Origin: Polyangia bacterium
GTDB lineage: Bacteria; Myxococcota_A; Polyangia; Fen-1088
DNA length: 64,000 nt
Reading direction: 5' to 3'
Assembly: GCA_036268875.1 (NCBI GenBank)
Contig: DATATI010000014.1
Coordinates: forward strand, 62,001 to 126,000
Part shown: piece by piece, positions 27,235 to 34,744 of the stretch
Position numbering within the stretch: the first letter of the stretch is position 1
Layout: every line of letters starts with the position of its first letter
Translations under genes and position numbers: made by a program
Notes under the pieces: generated by a model
What the model saw: only the letters and a program-made list of their open reading frames with translations
Database searches by the model: none
What the model was told of the DNA's origin: nothing

Positions 27235-27250
27235 GGACGGCGCAGCAGCC

Positions 27251-27805
27251 GTGTCAGTCGAGCAGCACAAGGGTTATGCACCGGCGAAAGGCGACCTGCG
27301 CGTCGCCGTCATCACCGCCTCCGACAGCCGCACGTTGGAAAATGATGAAGGCGGCGGGTTGGTGCAGGCCCTTGCCGAACAGGCCGGCTTTGGCGTGGCC
27401 AGCCGGCAGGTGCTGCGCGAAGAGCCGGCGGTTATTCGGGCCGCGGTCGCGGCATTGATCTCAGACGGCACCACGGACGCCGTCCTGCTCACCGGCGGCA
27501 CCGGCCTCGCAGGGCGCGACAGCACAATCGAGGCGGTGGCGCCGTTGCTGGAAAAAGCGCTGCCCGGTTTCGGCGAGCTTTTCCGCATGCTGTCCTTCGC
27601 GGAGATTGGTTCCGCCGCCATGATGTCGCGCGCTTTCGCTGGCAGCGCGCGCGGCACGGCGGTGTTTGCCATGCCCGGTTCGCCCGCGGGCGTGCGGCTG
27701 GCGATGGCCAGGCTGATCATTCCCGAGCTGCCGCACGTGGTGGGCCAGCTCCGGCGTGATCGCGAACCAGGGTCGCATCCGGGTCGAGATCATCGCCATG
27801 AATGA
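27251..27805 (+). CDS. moaB: molybdopterin adenylyltransferase-type protein MoaB/Mog
   Basis: 184-aa MoCF-fold protein of molybdenum cofactor synthesis, acting in the cytoplasm on molybdopterin. It has VAVITASDSRTLENDEGGG near residue 18 and the pterin-binding TGGTGLAGRDSTIEAV, then FGELFRMLSFAEIGSAAMMSRA and the active-site region VFAMPGSPAGVRLAM. Start is GTG. The last residues (after about 170, SHPGRDHRHE) look non-conserved because the frame runs into the moaA start, which overlaps it by 8 bp. Mog and MoaB cannot be separated by eye; size and neighbour favour MoaB. Confidence 0.9.
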   Translation: MSVEQHKGYAPAKGDLRVAVITASDSRTLENDEGGGLVQALAEQAGFGVASRQVLREEPAVIRAAVAALISDGTTDAVLLTGGTGLAGRDSTIEAVAPLLEKALPGFGELFRMLSFAEIGSAAMMSRAFAGSARGTAVFAMPGSPAGVRLAMARLIIPELPHVVGQLRRDREPGSHPGRDHRHE

Positions 27806-28841
27806 CGGCGCTTCGACGCTGGCGCCGCTGGTCGATCGCCAGCGGCGCGTTATCGACTACCTGCGCGTTTCGGTCACCGATCGCTGCAACTATCGTTGCA
27901 CCTATTGCATGCCCGACGACGGCGTCGACCACTTTGCGCGCGCCCAGATCTTGTCGTTTGAAGAACTGTGCACGCTTCTGCACTGCTTCGCCGTGATGGG
28001 TGTCCGCCGCGTGCGTCTGACCGGGGGCGAGCCGACGGTGCGCCGCGATCTGGTGGCGCTGGTGCGGATGATCCGCACCATCCCCGGCATCGACGAGCTG
28101 GCCCTGTCGACCAACGGTCATCTTCTCGAGGAGCTGGCGGTCGATCTCAAACGAGCCGGCGTCGATCGCTTGAACATCAGCCTGGACACGCTGGATGCCG
28201 CGCGCTTTCACCACATCACCCGGCGCGGTGACCTTTCGCGCGTCTTGGCCGGCATCGAAGCGGCGCGCGCCGCCGGGTTCGCATCGATCAAGATCAATAC
28301 CGTCGCCGTCAAAGGCTTCAACGACGACGAACTGGGAGCCCTGTGCGCGTTCGCCTGGCAGCGCGACCTGGTTCCGCGCTTCATCGAACAGATGCCGATG
28401 GCTGCCGGCCGCACGTACATTCCCGGCGAGCTGCTTTCGGCGGTAGAGATTCGCGTCCAGATCGGCGCGTATTTTCCCGGCACGACGCTGATCCCGGACG
28501 AGGGCGGCGCGGTGCGCGGCGCCGGTCCAGCCCGGTACTGGCGCGTGCAGGGTGGCGCGGACGACGGCAGCGATCGCCCGCGACGCCTGGGGATCATCTC
28601 ACCAATGACCGAACACTTTTGCGATCGCTGCAATCGCGTGCGCTTGTCGGCCTCGGGCGCGCTGCACACCTGCCTGGCCCACGACGACGCCGTCGATCTG
28701 CGCAGCCTTCTGCGCGCTGGCGGCCCCGACGCGGTGACGGCCGCCATTCGCGCCGCCGTGTCGGTCAAGCGTGACGGGCACACCTTCGGTCTGGTGGGCC
28801 TTGGAGGCCCGCGCAAGGCGATGATACAGATCGGTGGGTGA
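27798..28841 (+). CDS. moaA: GTP 3',8-cyclase MoaA
   Basis: 347-aa radical SAM enzyme for the first step of molybdenum cofactor synthesis, making 3',8-cyclo-7,8-dihydro-GTP. The SAM cluster ligands are C30, C34 and C37 (CNYRCTYC). LTGGEPTVRRDL is the GGE motif. The C-terminal cluster is in FCDRCNRVRLSASGALHTC. The C-terminus ends in Gly-Gly, which is required in other MoaA proteins. The start at 27798 overlaps moaB and aligns with the usual N-terminus; a GTG at 27756 is the alternative. Its stop overlaps the next gene by 4 bp. Confidence 0.95.
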   Translation: MNDGASTLAPLVDRQRRVIDYLRVSVTDRCNYRCTYCMPDDGVDHFARAQILSFEELCTLLHCFAVMGVRRVRLTGGEPTVRRDLVALVRMIRTIPGIDELALSTNGHLLEELAVDLKRAGVDRLNISLDTLDAARFHHITRRGDLSRVLAGIEAARAAGFASIKINTVAVKGFNDDELGALCAFAWQRDLVPRFIEQMPMAAGRTYIPGELLSAVEIRVQIGAYFPGTTLIPDEGGAVRGAGPARYWRVQGGADDGSDRPRRLGIISPMTEHFCDRCNRVRLSASGALHTCLAHDDAVDLRSLLRAGGPDAVTAAIRAAVSVKRDGHTFGLVGLGGPRKAMIQIGG

Positions 28842-30271
28842 ACGACTCGCTGGGTTCCGAAATGCACGCTCGCGTTCCCTCGTTGCGGGCCCGCTTCGAA
28901 GAACAGTTGGCAGCGCTGGTCGAACTGCCCACCGTCAGCATGGATCCATCGCAACGGCCCGCGGTCGACGCCTGCGCGGCGCTGGCGGAAACGTATTTGC
29001 ACGACATTGGCGCCCGGGTCGATCGTGTCGAGACCGGTGGCAACCCGCTGGTCATCGGACGCATCGAGCGCGATCCATCGTTTCCCACGGTGACGGTATA
29101 CAACCACCTGGACGTGCAGCCGGCGGATCCGTCGGAATGGAAGACGCCGCCCTTTTCTTTCACCCGCGACGGAGATCGCTGGATCGGTCGCGGCTCCACT
29201 GACGACAAAGGGCCGGCGCTGACCGCGCTTTACGGCGCCAAGCTGGCCTTGGACAGCGATGTGCGGGCCAACATCCAGTTCCTCTGGGAGCTGGAAGAAG
29301 AGATCGGCAGCCCCAACTTTGAACGCGGCCTGGGCGCGGCCATCGCCGGCGACGCGGCCACGGGACGCGCGCCGTTCGCCAGCGATTCGGTGGTTGTCTC
29401 GGACACCATCTGGATCGCCGCCGGCAAGCCGGCCATCCCGTATGGCCTGCGCGGGTTAATGGGATTTTCGGTCTCGCTGACCACCGGCAAGAAGGACGTT
29501 CATTCCGGCACCACCGGCGGCGCCGCGCGCAACCCCATCGGCGAGCTGGCGGCGCTGCTCGCCGCTTGCTACGACGCCAGCAGTGGCCGGGTGAAGATCC
29601 CCGGCTTCTACGACGACGTTCTAAAGCTCACCGCCGCCGAACGAAAAGGTTTCGGCCGGGCTGGTTTCTCCGCCAAGCGCTTCAAGGCGGCGCACGAACT
29701 GCTGAGCCTGCGCCCGGGAAAAACTGACCAGCAGCTGATGGAGGCGATCATGAGTTCGCCGACCTTCGAGGTGCACGGCATCGTCGGCGGATACAGCGGC
29801 CCGGGCATCAAGACCATCGTTCCCCATCGCGCGGAAGCCAAGCTGTCGACGCGTCTTGTACCCGACCAAAAACCGGAAAAAGTGTTCAAGCTGATCAAAG
29901 CCTTCATCAAGAAGCGCTGCCCCGACGCGGTCGTCACCCACGAAGCGTCCCTGGCGCCGTACCTGGCGCCGCTGGGCGGTCCCTACAACGAAGCGGCGGC
30001 GGCGGCCATGCGCGAGACCTTCGGCAAGGAGCCGGGGTTCACGCGCGAGGGCGGGTCAATCGGCGCGGTGCTGACCATGCAGCGTCTGCTCAAGGCGCCG
30101 GTGCTGTTCTTGGGCCTTTCCTTGCCCGAGCATGGCTACCACGCCATCAACGAAAACTATGACTGGGGCCAGGCTTCGGGCGGGATGGAGATGTTCTGTC
30201 GCTACTTTCACAAGATTGCTGCTTTGGGCCGGCCGGCCCGACAAGCGCCGCGTCCTGCACGCGGCGCTTGA
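28838..30271 (+). CDS. M20-family metallopeptidase (dipeptidase-like)
   Basis: 477-aa zinc peptidase of the M20/M25/M40 family. Metal and catalytic residues are visible: His90 in YNHLDVQP, bridging Asp122 in GRGSTDDKGP, and Glu154-Glu155 in WELEEEIGS. GIVGGYSGPGIKTIVP and REGGSIGAV belong to the dimerisation and C-terminal catalytic parts. Length and these phrases fit the DapE/carnosinase-like dipeptidase branch. There is no signal peptide. The GTG start overlaps the moaA stop, an unexpected coupling since no molybdopterin role for such peptidases is known. A strong hairpin covers the stop codon. Confidence 0.92.
   Translation: MNDSLGSEMHARVPSLRARFEEQLAALVELPTVSMDPSQRPAVDACAALAETYLHDIGARVDRVETGGNPLVIGRIERDPSFPTVTVYNHLDVQPADPSEWKTPPFSFTRDGDRWIGRGSTDDKGPALTALYGAKLALDSDVRANIQFLWELEEEIGSPNFERGLGAAIAGDAATGRAPFASDSVVVSDTIWIAAGKPAIPYGLRGLMGFSVSLTTGKKDVHSGTTGGAARNPIGELAALLAACYDASSGRVKIPGFYDDVLKLTAAERKGFGRAGFSAKRFKAAHELLSLRPGKTDQQLMEAIMSSPTFEVHGIVGGYSGPGIKTIVPHRAEAKLSTRLVPDQKPEKVFKLIKAFIKKRCPDAVVTHEASLAPYLAPLGGPYNEAAAAAMRETFGKEPGFTREGGSIGAVLTMQRLLKAPVLFLGLSLPEHGYHAINENYDWGQASGGMEMFCRYFHKIAALGRPARQAPRPARGA
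30243..30269 (+). terminator. hairpin over the M20 peptidase stop codon
   Basis: AAGCGCCGCG and its perfect complement CGCGGCGCTT enclose a 7-nt loop, and the right arm ends on the first base of the TGA. There is no clear U-tract, so it would be an atypical intrinsic terminator or an RNA-stabilising 3' hairpin. It separates the moaB-moaA-peptidase unit from ccmE. Confidence 0.45.
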
Positions 30272-30301
30272 AACCGGCGCCCGGAAGGCTAGGATTGGTC
30301 A

Positions 30302-30808
30302 ATGAGCGCTGACGCGATGGCTCCGATTGGACGCGGGTCGGCCTGGAAGATCGTCGCCTCCGTCGTGGTGGTCACCGGCGCAGTTGGTTTCATGCTCAAG
30401 TCCTCGATGAAAGAGGGCGCCGAGTACTACAAACACGTCGACGAGGTCATGGCCAACACGAACACCTGGCGCGGCAAGCGCTTGCAGGTGCACGGACATG
30501 TCGTCGACGGCTCTATCGAGCAGGCCAAAGGGACGCTGCAGTACCGCTTCAAGATCGAAAGCCGCGAGCCGCGCGGCCACGCGGTCATCAGCGCTTTCTA
30601 TACCGGCCTGGTTCCCGACACGTTCAAGTCCAGCGCCGAGGTGGTGGCGAAAGGAACGCTGACCGCCGACGACAAGCTGGACGTGGTGCCCGACGGCATC
30701 ATGGCCAAGTGCCCGTCCAAGTACGAAGCCGGTGGTGCCCCCAAGGCCAGCGTCCTGCAAGGCAACAACACCCAGCCGTCCGCCGCCCCCACGCTGGGCC
30801 AGCGTTAG
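30302..30808 (+). CDS. ccmE: cytochrome c maturation protein CcmE, Cys-type heme ligand
   Basis: 168-aa heme chaperone of System I cytochrome c maturation. It is anchored by one N-terminal transmembrane helix (WKIVASVVVVTGAVGFML) with the OB-fold domain outside. YYKHVDEVMANTNTWRGKRLQVHGHV and FYTGLVPDTFKSSAEVVAKG are typical. The usual heme-binding HxxxY is replaced by C137-x3-Y141 (KCPSKYE), the variant described in some Deltaproteobacteria and archaea. No other ccm gene is in the window. The C-terminal tail is short and not His-rich. AGGA sits about 8 nt before the ATG. Confidence 0.93.
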   Translation: MSADAMAPIGRGSAWKIVASVVVVTGAVGFMLKSSMKEGAEYYKHVDEVMANTNTWRGKRLQVHGHVVDGSIEQAKGTLQYRFKIESREPRGHAVISAFYTGLVPDTFKSSAEVVAKGTLTADDKLDVVPDGIMAKCPSKYEAGGAPKASVLQGNNTQPSAAPTLGQR

Positions 30809-30835
30809 CGCCGTGGGCCAAGGCGGCGCCGGTCC

Positions 30836-32392
30836 TTACGTGTAGCGGAGGCCGTCGACGGCGCGCATCCGGCTGGCCCGCCATGACGGGTACAACGTGG
30901 CCAGGAAGCAGATCAGCAGCGTCGCCGCCGCCACCAGCGCGATCTCGCTGCCGGCGATCTGCACCGGCAATTCGCCGATCAAATAAACCTTGGGGTCCAG
31001 CGGATAGCCGTAAAGGCGCGCCACCAGGCAAACCAGCAAGCCGTACAAGATCCCGAACCCGGTGCCGATGCTCCCTACGGTGACGCCGCCGACCAGGAAC
31101 ACCCGCGCCACCATCGCTGACGGTGCGCCCATCGATTTCAAGATGGCGATCTCGCGCACCTTGGAAAGCACAATCATGGTCAGCGAAGCGATGATGTTGA
31201 ACGCCGCCACGATGATGATCAACACCAAGAGCAGCGAGATGATCACCTTCTGCATGGTCAGCGCCATGAACAGGTTGTGGTTCAATTCTTTCCAGTCGAT
31301 CACCCGGTAAGGCGCGTCCAGGCGCTGTTTGATTTCCTTGCCGATGGTCAACGCCTGGCGTGGATCGGCGAAACGCAGCTCGACGCCGAACACCGATCCG
31401 CGGGCGCTAGCGATCATGCGGGCGTCTTGCAGGCTGACATAAGCCAGACGCGTGTCGTATTCGTTGAAGCCCATGCGGAACAGGCCCACCACCTTGAACC
31501 GGAACGACGGCGGGGCCATCCCTTCCTGATTGCTGAACGGCACCATGATCGGAACGCAGTCGCCGACCTTGAGCCGCAGTCGGTGCGCGAGCTCTGTGCC
31601 CAGGATGATCCGGCCGACGGTTTCCGATGGGGCCTTCGTGCCGCCCGCCGGGGTCGGGCAGCGGGCTGGCGCTTCCAGCGCTTCGATCGATCCCTCCACC
31701 AAGGACCGCCGCAGATCATCGGCGCCCTGGCGCAGATCGATGCCTTTCAAGTTGGCGCCCACTCGGCCGACCATCACCTCGCCGGCGGAGAAGAGAAACT
31801 TTGCCATTCGCACCACGCCCGGGATGCCGCGCAGTTTTTCCTGGATGCGATCGGCCTCCGGCGAATCGATGTCGACGGTGCCGTAAGGAATGACGATGAG
31901 GTGGGCGTTGAGGGCCAGAACCTTGTCCTGAAACTCGCGTTCGAAGCCGCTGGTGACGGCCATGACCACGATCAGCGACGCCACGCCCAGCACCACGCCC
32001 ATCGTCGACACAGTGGTGAACACCGAGAAAAGCCGCAACAGCATCGCCGTCACCGCGCCTAGCCCGGCCACCAGCACGGCGATCACCGCGGCGGTTTCCA
32101 GGGCGCGCGTGTGTCCGCGCGCCGCGAAGAAGGTCGCCCAACCGACGGCAGCCAGCGCCAGCGAGATGATGAGCCCTATCTGCGCGGCGCGCGTCGATCG
32201 CGTGCGGTGCAAATAACGAAGGCCCACAAAGCGCTCCAGGCCCAGCGCGAACAGTTCGCTGAGGCCCAGCACCAACAACGCGGCCACCGCCACCGCCAAA
32301 AACGCGGTGGTGTGCGCCGGACGAAAAACTGCACCGGCGACCGCCCAGGCCGCCAGCGCCAGCAGCAGACCGCGAGCAACCCAGCGAGACAT
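30836..32392 (-). CDS. LolC/LolE-like ABC transporter permease with extended N-terminus
   Basis: 518-aa MacB/FtsX-type permease. The last 410 residues match the lipoprotein-releasing LolC/E layout. One transmembrane helix is followed by a large periplasmic MacB-PCD domain (SGFEREFQDKVLALNAHLIVIPYG onward, with GIPGVVRMAKFLFSAGEVMV and ILGTELAHRLRLKVGD). Three C-terminal helices follow, including IVLSKVREIAILKSMGA, the coupling segment. An extra N-terminal part of about 95 residues adds two or three helices. No LolD-type ATPase is nearby, so its ATPase partner is elsewhere or shared. It converges on ccmE. Confidence 0.85.
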   Translation of the reverse strand: MSRWVARGLLLALAAWAVAGAVFRPAHTTAFLAVAVAALLVLGLSELFALGLERFVGLRYLHRTRSTRAAQIGLIISLALAAVGWATFFAARGHTRALETAAVIAVLVAGLGAVTAMLLRLFSVFTTVSTMGVVLGVASLIVVMAVTSGFEREFQDKVLALNAHLIVIPYGTVDIDSPEADRIQEKLRGIPGVVRMAKFLFSAGEVMVGRVGANLKGIDLRQGADDLRRSLVEGSIEALEAPARCPTPAGGTKAPSETVGRIILGTELAHRLRLKVGDCVPIMVPFSNQEGMAPPSFRFKVVGLFRMGFNEYDTRLAYVSLQDARMIASARGSVFGVELRFADPRQALTIGKEIKQRLDAPYRVIDWKELNHNLFMALTMQKVIISLLLVLIIIVAAFNIIASLTMIVLSKVREIAILKSMGAPSAMVARVFLVGGVTVGSIGTGFGILYGLLVCLVARLYGYPLDPKVYLIGELPVQIAGSEIALVAAATLLICFLATLYPSWRASRMRAVDGLRYT

Positions 32393-32480
32393 TGTTCAGC
32401 TCGGAAGCTAGCAGCGTGTCCCGGCATTCACCAGCGCCGTCCTTGACACTGTTCGACGGGGGACCGTACCGTACCTGGCA

Positions 32481-33581
32481 ATGGCGTATCCGCGCGCGCT
32501 GCCGAAGCCGATCGCGACGGCGGTGTTTGCGTTCGCCTTTTCGCTGCTGGCGCTGGTGGGAGCACGCCCGGCGCGGGCCGGTCGCAACGATCTGCAGCTT
32601 CTGAATCTCTGCCCGCTGCACACACCTGCCGCGGGTGTGCTGGGCGGACCGGTGCAGGAATGCAAGTGGATCGATCGCGATCCCACCACCGGCGCCACGC
32701 GCGGCGTGATCGTCGACAGCGACGCGCAGGCGCGCTTTCGTAGCCTGATGTCCGAACTGGGCGTGGTGGTCGCGCCTCGCCTGGTCACGCCCGCCGACAC
32801 GCTGGGCTTCGCCGGCTTCCAGTTCTCTGCCGAGCTGGGCGTCACCCAGATCAGCGCTAGCCGCGACTACTGGGACGGCGTGGCGGCGGTGAATCCCGGC
32901 AATCGAACGGCGTCACGCCCCGACAGCTACCTCACCACGGTGGGTGGCTTCGCTCGCAAAGGCTTGTGGCTGCCGGTGCCGGCGCTGGAGCTGGGCGGCG
33001 GCTTCGTCAATGTTCTTGGATCGAGCCTGTTCGCCTTGCAGGCGTACGCCAAGATTGGGTTGCAGGAAGGTTTCCATGGCTGGGCCCTCCCGTCCGTGGC
33101 GGTGCGCGGCGCGGTCTCGCAGCTGGTCGGCACCGATCAGGTGGACATGACCGTCTCCAGCGTCGACGTCATCATCTCCAAGGCGTTCAGCGTCGGAGGG
33201 ACGGCGCGTTTCGAGCCGTTCCTGGGTTGGAACATGCTGTTCATCGACGCCCGCAGCGGCGTCATCGACGCCACCCCGGCCTGCGACGCCTTTGCGTTGC
33301 ACGCCACGGCGATGGGCGCGACCCTGCCTCCCAATTGCCCGGCCAGGCAGGCCGGGACCTGGGACGATCTGAACGCGAACTTCACCTTCCCGCGGCAGGA
33401 CGTCATCACGAGGCAGCGCCTCTCGGGCGGCTTCAAGATGAAGTTGGCCGTGCTGTTCCTTGCCGCAGCATACGAGATCACTCCCGCGGGTCACAGCAAT
33501 GACCAGTCGCGATCAAACGGCGCGCAGGATCAGAGCCAGACGCAACAAAGCTTCTCGCTCTCTGCCGGGTTCGATTTTTGA
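32481..33581 (+). CDS. exported outer-membrane beta-barrel-like protein, unknown
   Basis: 366-aa protein with a long signal peptide (AVFAFAFSLLALVGARPARA-G). A Cys-containing N-terminal stretch (LNLCPLHTPAAGV, QECKWIDRD) leads into strand-rich segments with Gly and aromatic alternation (FQFSAELGVTQISASRDYWDG, FVNVLGSSLFALQAYAKIGL, FEPFLGWNMLFIDARSG). The C-terminus is SLSAGFDF, ending in Phe as outer membrane barrels do. No family name can be given. It diverges from the LolC/E-like permease with 88 bp between the starts. Confidence 0.8.
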   Translation: MAYPRALPKPIATAVFAFAFSLLALVGARPARAGRNDLQLLNLCPLHTPAAGVLGGPVQECKWIDRDPTTGATRGVIVDSDAQARFRSLMSELGVVVAPRLVTPADTLGFAGFQFSAELGVTQISASRDYWDGVAAVNPGNRTASRPDSYLTTVGGFARKGLWLPVPALELGGGFVNVLGSSLFALQAYAKIGLQEGFHGWALPSVAVRGAVSQLVGTDQVDMTVSSVDVIISKAFSVGGTARFEPFLGWNMLFIDARSGVIDATPACDAFALHATAMGATLPPNCPARQAGTWDDLNANFTFPRQDVITRQRLSGGFKMKLAVLFLAAAYEITPAGHSNDQSRSNGAQDQSQTQQSFSLSAGFDF

Positions 33582-33706
33582 ACCCGGCGCTCGACGACAG
33601 ATCGCGGCGTCGACTTGTGGGTCGTGCTAGGCGCTGCGGCGCGGCCTGACGGCGGCGCCGCAGCGATCCAACACCAACGGGTCGTCTAACAACTGACCGG
33701 TGGGGA

Positions 33707-33973
33707 TCAGGCGACCGGCAGCGCTTGCATGCCGCCCTGGATGATCTTCCGGAGGCCGGCCACGGACAGCCGTGGCGTCTTCTTCTCCTCCTCGAAGATG
33801 ATCTGGGCGAGCGTCGCCGTCGTCAGATCCGATCGGGTCGTGTTGTCGACAACGCGAACGTCGTCTCCCGCACGCACCATCGCCGCGATGTGATCGAGGG
33901 TCACATAGCGGCTGTCGCGCGTGTCGTAGAGCTTCCGATTCGCGTACCGTTTGATTGTGCGTGCAGTGTTCAT
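33707..33973 (-). CDS. phaR: PhaR-like polyhydroxyalkanoate synthesis regulator, DNA-binding domain only
   Basis: 88-aa protein matching the PHB/PHA accumulation regulator DNA-binding domain (PHB_acc_N) nearly end to end. Visible matches are [26 protein letters not shown], a [23 protein letters not shown] segment and a C-terminal helix. Longer PhaR proteins carry one or two PHB_acc domains for polymer or phasin binding; here none follows, so it may bind DNA without sensing polymer directly. The upstream 447 bp are AT-rich and probably hold its promoter. No phaC or phasin gene is in the window. Confidence 0.9.
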   Translation of the reverse strand: MNTARTIKRYANRKLYDTRDSRYVTLDHIAAMVRAGDDVRVVDNTTRSDLTTATLAQIIFEEEKKTPRLSVAGLRKIIQGGMQALPVA

Positions 33974-34420
33974 TGTCCTAGGGTGTCATAGCCAATTACG
34001 CGCGTCAATCATGTAATGCATCAAACAAAACAAATTTTTGTGTTCGAAAAACACCCTGTAGTTATTGATACTTACAAATGTGACGATCGGCTAACTTAAG
34101 GTCACCTTTGGTGGGACGGAACGTGCGGCCAGCACAACGCATTCGTTTTCCACGCGCGGTGTTGAGTCTCGCCATCACGTGCGTGGACGATTGCATGGCA
34201 GCACACGACGAAAAAAATCATTCCGCGCGCACCGGCGCGACGTCGGAAGCGAATTTTCTAGGAAAGATCTAGCGACGCGCGCGCACGGATATCAGCGGCG
34301 CACGCGTGCGATCATTTCAGTCGCACCTACCGCGAAACGATCAGCGTCGACGTCAGGAACGATCCGCGCACGAGCGGCTTCATTGCTCTCCGGACCGTCG
34401 TCGTCGACGGAGAGCGGCAC
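33974..34420. other. 447-bp non-coding, locally AT-rich region between phaR and tatA
   Basis: No credible gene is seen here. The part next to phaR (about 33985-34100) is clearly richer in A+T than the rest of the window, with runs such as ACAAATTTTTGTG at about 34030. TTGACG on the minus strand (34003-34008) is a possible -35 for phaR, without a convincing -10 at normal spacing. The end near tatA holds a hairpin. An open frame starting at 34179 is antisense of tatA and was rejected. It could hold regulatory sites or a small RNA, and nothing more can be said. Confidence 0.5.
34385..34415 (-). terminator. hairpin downstream of tatA
   Basis: GCTCTCC and GGAGAGC form an inverted repeat, with GTCG/CGAC pairing inside. 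It lies 5 bp beyond the tatA stop on the minus strand. No U-tract follows, so the terminator call is tentative. Confidence 0.45.
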
Positions 34421-34639
34421 TTACTTGTGCTTCTCGGCCTCGTCCTCGTCGAGCTTCTTCGCGCTTCCCTTGGCCTCAGGCGACACGTCGATCTCGTTCT
34501 GTGCGTTCACAGAGCGTTTAAAATTTTTGATCGCCTTCCCCAAACCATCGCCGAGCTGTGGCAGCTTCGTAGAGCCGAAGACCACCACGACGATGAGAAG
34601 GATGAGGACGAGTTCGCCGAAACCCATTCCGAAGGGCAT
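34421..34639 (-). CDS. tatA: Sec-independent protein translocase subunit TatA
   Basis: 72-aa TatA/E protein of twin-arginine export. It has a short periplasmic N-terminus, one hydrophobic helix (LVLILLIVVVVF), the hinge FGSTKLPQLGDGLGKAIKNFK and an acidic/basic hydrophilic tail (AKKLDEDEAEKHK). GAAGGAG lies 8 nt before the ATG at 34639, which is why this start is chosen over the ATG at 34660. tatB and tatC are not nearby, so the gene is a stand-alone tatA. It diverges from the MltD-like gene. Confidence 0.95.
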   Translation of the reverse strand: MPFGMGFGELVLILLIVVVVFGSTKLPQLGDGLGKAIKNFKRSVNAQNEIDVSPEAKGSAKKLDEDEAEKHK

Positions 34640-34647
34640 ATGCTCAA

Positions 34648-34654
34648 CTCCTTC
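34648..34654 (-). promoter_or_regulatory. Shine-Dalgarno sequence fixing the tatA start
   Basis: On the minus strand this reads GAAGGAG, 8 nt from the ATG at 34639 and inside the longer possible reading frame. It argues for the 72-aa product over the 79-aa one. Confidence 0.75.
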
Positions 34655-34744
34655 GGCCATCTATAGCAGTCTCACCAAAACAATCAACCAAGGGCGGTAC
34701 GTTTTTTGGCGGGAGGCGAACAATCCGATACGATCGGTCCTTTC

